DNA of 64,000 nucleotides from Pseudacidovorax sp. RU35E. GTDB lineage: Bacteria; Pseudomonadota; Gammaproteobacteria; Burkholderiales; Burkholderiaceae_C. The translations under genes were made by a program, and so were the position numbers. The stretch lies in contig NZ_FTMY01000004.1 in NCBI RefSeq assembly GCF_900156165.1, positions 124,001 to 188,000 on the forward strand. Reading direction: 5' to 3'. Below, one piece after another: positions 58,823-64,000 of this stretch. A model generated the notes under the pieces. It saw nothing but the letters and a program-made list of their open reading frames with translations, ran no database searches and was not told where the DNA came from. How positions within the stretch are numbered: position 1 is the first letter of the stretch; each line of letters opens with the position of its first letter.

Positions 58823-59565
58823 CCGGGCGCATGCGGCTGGCCGCGCGGGTGCTGGGGCTCGCCGGCTTGGCGCTGGTCTGGGAGCTGGCCAGCCGTTCGC
58901 TGGGCGCCTACTGGGTGCCCGGCATCGGGCAGGTGGCGGGCCGCATCGCCCAGGACTGGCAGGCCGGGCGGCTTCTGGCCGCCGTGGCATCGACGTCGGC
59001 GCTGCTGGCGGCCGGCACGGTGCTGGGCGCACTGGCGGGCGCCGGCCTGGCCGTGCTGCTGCGCCTGTCGGCGCGTGCCGACGCCATGGCGCAGCCCTTC
59101 ATCACCGCCCTGATGAGCATCCCGAAGCTCGGGCTGGTGCCGCTGCTCGTGCTGTGGTTCGGCACCGGCTGGCTGCCGAAGGTGCTGCTGGTGGCGCTGA
59201 CGGTGCTGTTCGTCGTGTTTTCGCTGACCTACGCCGGCCTCTCGGCCGTCGATGGGCGCCTGCTCATGGCCGCGCGCGTGTTCGGCGCGACGCCGGCCCA
59301 GCTCACGCGCCACATCGTGGTGCCGAGCGTGCTGCCCTTCATCTTCACCGGCCTGCAGGTGGCCCTGCCCTGGGCCGTGAGTGCCGCGCTGGTCGGCGAG
59401 TACCTGGCCGCCAAGACCGGCATCGGGCACGGCATCGAGCAGGCCCGCCAGCTCGGAGACGCCATCGGCGTGTACCAGGGCATCGTGCTGGCCACCGCGC
59501 TGGTGCTGGCGGCCAGCGGGCTGCTGCGCGCGCTGCGCCGGCTGGCCCCCGACATTCATCCATAG
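58819..59565 (+). CDS. ABC transporter permease 2 of the aromatic cluster
   Basis: A 248-residue permease with the MSIPKLGLVPLLVLWFGTGW signature and coupling loop AARVFGATPAQLTRHIVVPS. It is the last transporter gene. Its similarity in plan to permease 1, but clear divergence in sequence, suggests a heterodimeric membrane part, which is less usual in this ABC family, where homodimers are common. Confidence 0.88.
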   Translation: MTGRMRLAARVLGLAGLALVWELASRSLGAYWVPGIGQVAGRIAQDWQAGRLLAAVASTSALLAAGTVLGALAGAGLAVLLRLSARADAMAQPFITALMSIPKLGLVPLLVLWFGTGWLPKVLLVALTVLFVVFSLTYAGLSAVDGRLLMAARVFGATPAQLTRHIVVPSVLPFIFTGLQVALPWAVSAALVGEYLAAKTGIGHGIEQARQLGDAIGVYQGIVLATALVLAASGLLRALRRLAPDIHP

Positions 59566-59588
59566 CGCAGGACAAGGACCATGAAGCC

Positions 59589-60371
59589 ATGAAGATCTAC
59601 AAGTTCCTCCACGAAGGCCGTGCACGCTTCGGCGTGCTCGAAGACGGGGGCGCCGTGCGCGCCCTGCGCGGCTCGCCGTTCGACGGCGACATGGCCCTCG
59701 GCGACGAGCGCTGGCGCCTGGAAGCCCTTCAGCTGCTGGCGCCCACCGTGGAGCGCCCGCGCATCTTCGGCGTCGGCTTCAACTACCGCTCGCACATCCT
59801 CGAGACGGGGCGGCCACTGCCGGACATCCCGCCGCTGTTCATGAAGCCGGACACGAGCCTGCTGGCGCCGGGCGGGGCCATCGTCTATCCACGCGGGAGC
59901 ACCATCGTCCACTACGAGGCCGAACTCGTGGCGGTGATCGGCCGCCGCGCCCGGCATGTGCGGCAGGAGGACGCGCTCGCACATGTGCTGGGCTACACCT
60001 GCGGCAACGACGTGAGCGAGCGCACCATCCAGCGGCAGGAAATGGCCATGGGCCTCATGACGCTCGGCAAGGCCTTCGACAGCTTTGCGCCGATCGGTCC
60101 GTGCATCGAGACGGCCCTGGATCCGGGCGCCTTGCGACTGCGCGGCAGGCTCAACGGCACCCAGGTGCAGGAGGGCGAGACGGCCGACCTGCTCTTCGGC
60201 GTCGATGCGCTGGTGGCCTATCTGAGCCGTGCCATCACCCTGCTGCCCGGCGACCTCATCATGACCGGCACGCCGGCGGGCGTGGGGCCCCTGCGTCCCG
60301 GCGACAGGGTCGAGGTCGAGATCGAGGGCATCGGCACCCTTGCCAATGACGTGGTGGAGGAGCGGGCATGA
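59589..60371 (+). CDS. Fumarylacetoacetate hydrolase-family enzyme
   Basis: A 260-residue FAH-fold enzyme of the short type: RIFGVGFNYRSHILETG, FMKPDTSLLAPGGAIVYP, metal-binding HYEAELVAVIGRRAR, GYTCGNDVSERTIQ and LLPGDLIMTGTPAGVG. Such enzymes include hydratases, decarboxylases and acylpyruvate hydrolases acting after meta ring cleavage, which fits the upstream hydroxylase and dioxygenase-like genes. It is clearly different from the long XylX-type FAH protein at 12-13 kb. Four-base overlap with the next gene. Confidence 0.9.
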   Translation: MKIYKFLHEGRARFGVLEDGGAVRALRGSPFDGDMALGDERWRLEALQLLAPTVERPRIFGVGFNYRSHILETGRPLPDIPPLFMKPDTSLLAPGGAIVYPRGSTIVHYEAELVAVIGRRARHVRQEDALAHVLGYTCGNDVSERTIQRQEMAMGLMTLGKAFDSFAPIGPCIETALDPGALRLRGRLNGTQVQEGETADLLFGVDALVAYLSRAITLLPGDLIMTGTPAGVGPLRPGDRVEVEIEGIGTLANDVVEERA

Positions 60372-60766
60372 CCGTCGCCGATTCGCTTGAAGACCTGCGG
60401 GCCCGCGTCCTTGCCGCGGACGAGGCGCGCTATCAGGCGCTGTACGCGCAGGATGGGGCGGCGCTGGAGCGCCTGCTCGCGCAGGACTATCTGCACACCC
60501 ATGCAAACGGCAAGACCGAGGACCGTGCAGCCTTCCTGGCGACGATCCTCGCGGGCCGCTTCCGCTTCGTGGACGCGGTCCGCACGGCGCAGCAGGTCCG
60601 GCTGGCCGGCGGCGCCGTCGTGCTGAGCGGCAAGACCACCACCACCCTCGATGTCGGCGGCGCCCCCAGGGTCATGCGCAATGCCTTCGTGACCGTCTGG
60701 GTCGAGGCAGCCGGCGGACCGCTGCAGATGCTGCATTGGCAGGCGACGGCCCTGCCCGACGCCTGA
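60368..60766 (+). CDS. NTF2-like/SnoaL-type small protein
   Basis: A 132-residue protein of the NTF2-like (DUF4440/SnoaL) superfamily: LEDLRARVLAADEARYQALY, AQDYLHTHANGKTEDRAAFL with the typical His-rich turn, and VTVWVEAAGGPLQMLHWQAT. Members are small ring hydratases, isomerases or decarboxylases, or non-catalytic. It overlaps the FAH-family gene by four bases, so it probably acts on the same ring-cleavage product. Confidence 0.78.
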   Translation: MTVADSLEDLRARVLAADEARYQALYAQDGAALERLLAQDYLHTHANGKTEDRAAFLATILAGRFRFVDAVRTAQQVRLAGGAVVLSGKTTTTLDVGGAPRVMRNAFVTVWVEAAGGPLQMLHWQATALPDA

Positions 60767-60786
60767 CGAGACGTGAAGGAGATCCC

Positions 60787-61770
60787 ATGACCGAGATGAC
60801 TCGCCGGCGCGTCGCCGTCTTCTTTGCAGCCCTCATGGCCGGCCTGTTGCTGCCGGTCGCGGCGGTGGCGCAGACCGCCTTTCCGGCACGGCAGATCCAC
60901 CTGGTGCTCCCGGCCGGTGCCGGCACCGGCGTAGACATCGTCGGGCGCATCGGTGCCCAGCGCCTGTCGGACGTGCTGGGCCAGCCGGTTCTGGTGGAGA
61001 ACGTCGTGGGGGCCAGCGGCGTCATCGGCGTGCAGCGCGTGGCGCGGGCCCGGCCCGATGGCCACACGCTGCTGTTCACCTTCAACCAGACGATGACGAT
61101 GAATCCGCACGTCGTCGCCAACCTGCCCTACGACCCGCAGAAGGACCTGGTGCCGGTGTCGCGCTTCGCGGCCTCGCCCTTCGTCTGGATGGTCAACACG
61201 CAGGTGCCCGTGCGCTCCCTCGCAGAACTCATCGACCATGCCAAGGCGCGGCCGGGCCAGCTCGCCATGGGCGTCACGGGCTATGCGTCGGCCGCCTACC
61301 TGGGCGCGCAACTGCTCGCCGTGCAGACCGGCGCCGAGATGCTGGCCGTCAACTACGCCGGCAATTTCAGTGCCGACCTCCTGTCGAACGTGGTGCAGGT
61401 GTCCATGAGCCCTGCGGCCCAGGTGCCGTCGCTGCTGGCCAGCGGCAAGGTGCGGGCCCTGGCGCAGACGGGCGCCCAGCGCGCCGCCGCCATGCCTGAC
61501 CTGCCGACGGTCGGCGAGACCGTGCCCGGCTTCGCGATCGACGCCTGGTATGGCGTGTGGGCACCCGCCGGCACGCCGGCGGACGTGGTGGCCACGCTCA
61601 GCGACGCATGGCAGAAGGTGGCCGCGATGCCGGACGTGCGCAGGCAGCTTGCCGCCGTGTCTGCCGTGCCTGTGGGCAGCAGCGCCGACGCCCTGCGGAC
61701 GGTCGTGGACGATGAGCTCAAGCTCTGGGGTCAGGTCGTCAAGGCGCGACGCATCGCGCCTTCCCAGTAG
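60787..61770 (+). CDS. Bug-family periplasmic substrate-binding protein 7
   Basis: A 327-residue Bug receptor with a signal peptide (TRRRVAVFFAALMAGLLLPV, ending VAAVAQ). It is the most diverged Bug in the window: the first loop is LPAGAGTGVDIVGR, the second ENVVGASGVIG, and the usual YKG loop reads VNYAGNFSADLLSN. GAAGGAGATCCC precedes the ATG. Last gene of the aromatic cluster, which already has its own ABC receptor, so it may bind a second substrate or act in sensing. Confidence 0.87.
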   Translation: MTEMTRRRVAVFFAALMAGLLLPVAAVAQTAFPARQIHLVLPAGAGTGVDIVGRIGAQRLSDVLGQPVLVENVVGASGVIGVQRVARARPDGHTLLFTFNQTMTMNPHVVANLPYDPQKDLVPVSRFAASPFVWMVNTQVPVRSLAELIDHAKARPGQLAMGVTGYASAAYLGAQLLAVQTGAEMLAVNYAGNFSADLLSNVVQVSMSPAAQVPSLLASGKVRALAQTGAQRAAAMPDLPTVGETVPGFAIDAWYGVWAPAGTPADVVATLSDAWQKVAAMPDVRRQLAAVSAVPVGSSADALRTVVDDELKLWGQVVKARRIAPSQ

Positions 61771-61886
61771 CGCGGGGCCGCGCGTCGCACCCGAGGCGCG
61801 AGCATGTCGGGCCGGTCGTGCGTGCGACCGTGCCCGGCTTCGTGGCACGGCCCTTGCACACACTCCGATCCCCCTGGAGTCTTCGA

Positions 61887-62483
61887 ATGAGCAACCCCCG
61901 TCAATCCGCCCATCCCATCGATCCGCTGTTCATCGAGCGCTGGTCGCCCCGTGCCTTCACCGAAGAGGCGATCACCGAGTCCCAGCTGATGAGCCTGCTC
62001 GAAGCCGCCCGCTGGGCGCCGTCGGCCTACAACATCCAACCCTGGCGCTTCGTGTTCGCGCGCCGCGGCACCGATGCCTGGACGCCCATCTTCGACAGCC
62101 TGGTCGAGTTCAACCGGATGTGGAGCCAGCGCGCCGCCGCGCTGGTGGTGATCGTCTCGGCCCGCGAGGCCCTGTTCCCGGGCAAGACCGAGCCGGTGCC
62201 CAACCCCTCGCATGCCTTCGACGCCGGCGCGGCCTGGGCCAGCCTGGCTTTCCAGGCGCAGCTGTCGGGCTGGTCGGCCCATGCCATGGCCGGCTTCGAC
62301 GCCGACAGACTGCGTACCGCCATCGCCCTGCCCGAGGGCTATGCCATCGACACCGTGGTGGCCGTGGGCCGCAAGGGCGACCCGGCCGTGCTGCCCGAGG
62401 GCGTGCGCGCCCGCGAGCTGCCCAGCGACCGCCGGCCGCTCGCCGACTCGGCCTTCGAGGGCCGCTTCGGCGCGCAGGGCTGA
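61887..62483 (+). CDS. Nitroreductase-family FMN protein
   Basis: A 198-residue nitroreductase-fold oxidoreductase. FMN-binding RWSPRAFTEEAI and EAARWAPSAYNIQPWRF are the diagnostic N-terminal blocks; DAGAAWASLAFQAQLSGW and VVAVGRKGDPAVLPEGV follow. These dimeric enzymes reduce nitro groups, quinones or related acceptors with NAD(P)H. CTGGAGTCTTCGA is the ribosome site. No operon partner is evident, since about 115 bases separate it from the Bug gene upstream. Confidence 0.88.
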   Translation: MSNPRQSAHPIDPLFIERWSPRAFTEEAITESQLMSLLEAARWAPSAYNIQPWRFVFARRGTDAWTPIFDSLVEFNRMWSQRAAALVVIVSAREALFPGKTEPVPNPSHAFDAGAAWASLAFQAQLSGWSAHAMAGFDADRLRTAIALPEGYAIDTVVAVGRKGDPAVLPEGVRARELPSDRRPLADSAFEGRFGAQG

Positions 62484-62572
62484 GGCCGGGCCGGCGGAGC
62501 CCCGGCGCGTTCGTGTGCTTTTTCACGTTTAATGGCCCCCTTCGGGTCATTACGCTCAACGCGCTTCGTGCC

Positions 62573-64000
62573 ATGCACATTCCTTTTTCCCGCCCCCTGA
62601 CCGCCACGCTGGTCGCCGCTGCCGGCTGGCTCACCGGCTGCGGCGGCGGCTCCAGCCCCACCTTCACGCTCGCCGCACCGGCGCCGCAGCCGCCCTCGGC
62701 AGGCACGCCGGCCCCTGCGCCTGCGCCTGCGCCTGGCGGGCAGGTGTCGCCGACCCGCACGGTCGCCTTCGACCCTGCGCGGTGCACCCTGCAGGCGGGC
62801 GCGCCCTACGGCCAGACGGCGGGCATCGCCGGCACCAATGTGATGGTCACCTCGGCCGACGTGCAGGCCTCGCTGGCCGGCTGCCGGATCCTCGCCTCCG
62901 GCGGCTCCGCCATCGATGCAGCCATTGCGGTACAGGCCATGCTCAACGTGACCGAGCCCTTCGCCTCGGGGCTGGGCGGCGGCACGGTCATCACCTACTA
63001 CGACGCCGCCACGAAGAAGGTGCGCGCCTTCGATGGCTTCTCGTCCGCGCCGGCCACCACGGGCGGCGTGGCGGACATCTACCGCGCCGTGGCGCAGGAC
63101 GTGAGCACCACGGGCGGCTTCAACGTCTGCAAAAGCGGGCTCACCGCGGGCGCCAGCATCTCCTCGCAGCAGGGCAACACCAACATCTCGGCCCGTGCCG
63201 CCGGGGTGCCCGGCACGCTGGCCGTGCTGGACCTCGTGCACAAGTCCTATGGCCGGCTGGCCTGGAACAGGCTGTGGGACGAGAGCATCGCCACGGCCAG
63301 CAACGGCTTCCCGATGACGGCGTACATGTACCAGACGCTGTATTCCGATTCGGGCGAGTTCGACGACGACGGCAACCTGGTGTCGGCCGGCAGCGGCGTG
63401 TCCGCCTGGGTCAACTCGGCCGGCACCGCCCGCGGCGCGGCCCGCTGCAAGTACCCGGACATCAATGCCCGCTACTGCCTGCCGTCGGACGCCACGCAGC
63501 AGAAGCCGCTGCCGGTGGGCACGCTCATCAGGAACGCCGAGCTGGCCGCCACCCTGACCAAGGTGCGCGATGGCGGCGCCGCCGCCTTCTACGACCCGGC
63601 CGGCACCATCGCGCCGGCCATCGTCGACAAGCTCACCGCCAAGCAGTTGCCTTGCGCATCGCTGCTGCCTGCGGCCGGCACGGTGAATGCGCCCAGCACC
63701 GCCGGCACCATCGCCCGCATTCCCAGCCTGATGACGGCGGCCGACTTCGCGAGCTATCGGGCCGTGGAGCGCAAGCCGCTGGTGGGCTCGCGCTTCGGCA
63801 TGACCATCTACACGCAGCCGGCACCCTCCTTCGGCGGTGTGGTCACGCTCTACAACCTGGGCCTGATGGAGCGCAAGGCCATCGCCAGCGTCGGCTTCAA
63901 CAGCACGCCATGGCTGCACCTGCTCACGGAAGGCAGCCGCCTCGCCAATGCCGACCGGCGCAACATCGTGGGCGATCCGGCGTACTCCAACGTCAATGCC
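62573..64000 (+). CDS. Gamma-glutamyltransferase-family lipoprotein (3' end cut by window edge)
   Basis: The first 476 codons of a gamma-glutamyltransferase-family protein, open to the window end without a stop. A lipoprotein signal (lipobox LTGC after LVAAAGW) is followed by a Pro/Ala linker (TPAPAPAPAPGG). The family part starts near residue 85: VTSADVQASLAGCRILASGG, then SAIDAAIAVQAMLNVTEPF, ASGLGGGTVITYYDA and AAGVPGTLAVLDLVH. The threonine that would begin the catalytic small subunit lies beyond the window, so activity cannot be judged. Several extra Cys and long inserts distinguish it from E. coli GGT. A membrane-anchored role in glutathione or gamma-glutamyl peptide use is likely. Confidence 0.85.
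   Translation, partial: MHIPFSRPLTATLVAAAGWLTGCGGGSSPTFTLAAPAPQPPSAGTPAPAPAPAPGGQVSPTRTVAFDPARCTLQAGAPYGQTAGIAGTNVMVTSADVQASLAGCRILASGGSAIDAAIAVQAMLNVTEPFASGLGGGTVITYYDAATKKVRAFDGFSSAPATTGGVADIYRAVAQDVSTTGGFNVCKSGLTAGASISSQQGNTNISARAAGVPGTLAVLDLVHKSYGRLAWNRLWDESIATASNGFPMTAYMYQTLYSDSGEFDDDGNLVSAGSGVSAWVNSAGTARGAARCKYPDINARYCLPSDATQQKPLPVGTLIRNAELAATLTKVRDGGAAAFYDPAGTIAPAIVDKLTAKQLPCASLLPAAGTVNAPSTAGTIARIPSLMTAADFASYRAVERKPLVGSRFGMTIYTQPAPSFGGVVTLYNLGLMERKAIASVGFNSTPWLHLLTEGSRLANADRRNIVGDPAYSNVNA

Noticed and set aside
62339-63919. A 526-codon leftward open frame at the right end
   Set aside because: It is antisense to the gamma-glutamyltransferase lipoprotein, which has a lipobox and clear family motifs and stays open to the window edge.
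1-64000. CRISPR arrays, IS elements, prophage genes, rRNA or tRNA genes
   Set aside because: Looked for regular spaced repeats, transposase or integrase motifs, terminal inverted repeats and tRNA/rRNA-like sequence; none seen by eye.

Overview
The window looks like a chromosomal segment of a free-living betaproteobacterium of the order Burkholderiales (Comamonadaceae- or Alcaligenaceae-like). The evidence is very high GC, tightly packed operons with 1-4 base stop/start overlaps, and seven periplasmic Bug (TctC-family) receptor genes in about 43 kb. I see no rRNA, tRNA, IS element, phage gene or CRISPR array. Both ends cut genes: a class II aldolase at the left and a gamma-glutamyltransferase lipoprotein at the right.

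Layout. 1-3.9 kb: an organosulfur-type module (aldolase, SsuD-like flavin monooxygenase, SsuA-like receptor) divergent from a DszC/SfnB-like acyl-CoA-dehydrogenase-fold flavoenzyme. 4.2-6.3 kb: a membrane-bound MHYT-GGDEF-EAL cyclic-di-GMP protein. 6.4-17.2 kb: a xylan/xylonate locus. A minus-strand operon reads dctP, xylD, xylX, dctQ, dctM and a secreted GH10 xylanase, with a divergent LysR regulator upstream. A rhombosortase gene sits convergent to the xylanase, and the xylanase carries a GlyGly-CTERM sorting tag that this protease family cleaves. 17.3-21.7 kb: TetR, Bug receptor, cyclase-family metal hydrolase, CocE-type esterase. 21.9-28.3 kb: a sulfonate sulfur-scavenging operon, ssuE-(small ORF)-ssuDCAB, then an O-acetylhomoserine sulfhydrylase gene and ssuF.

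28.3-33.1 kb: GntR/HutC regulator divergent from Bug receptor, isocitrate-lyase-family C-C lyase and a LeuC/LeuD-like hydratase pair, which suggests catabolism of an alkylmalate-type acid. 33.1-38.8 kb: IclR divergent from enoyl-CoA hydratase, family III CoA-transferase, Bug, quinone oxidoreductase and a bicupin. 38.8-47 kb: metallo-beta-lactamase-fold lactonase, SDR, FCD-type GntR, carboxymuconolactone-decarboxylase-like protein, 3-hydroxyisobutyrate-dehydrogenase-like protein, serine hydrolase, two Bug receptors and a second SDR, followed by a strong terminator and a possible small RNA. 47.2-53 kb: IclR divergent from Bug, enoyl-CoA hydratase, NDP-forming acyl-CoA synthetase and alpha/beta hydrolase. 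53-61.8 kb: TetR divergent from an aromatic meta-cleavage-type cluster (FAD hydroxylase, VOC/extradiol dioxygenase-like protein, four-gene ABC importer, FAH-family enzyme, NTF2-like protein, Bug). Then a nitroreductase and the truncated gamma-glutamyltransferase.

The repeating plan from 17 kb onward is a catabolic cassette: one regulator, a divergent promoter with a palindromic candidate operator, usually a solute receptor, and a few enzymes. No TctA/TctB membrane partner is present, so the Bug receptors must use membrane subunits encoded elsewhere or act as sensors. The most notable systems are the rhombosortase/GlyGly-CTERM xylanase pair joined to a xylonate operon, and the Bug-lyase-LeuCD-like cassette.
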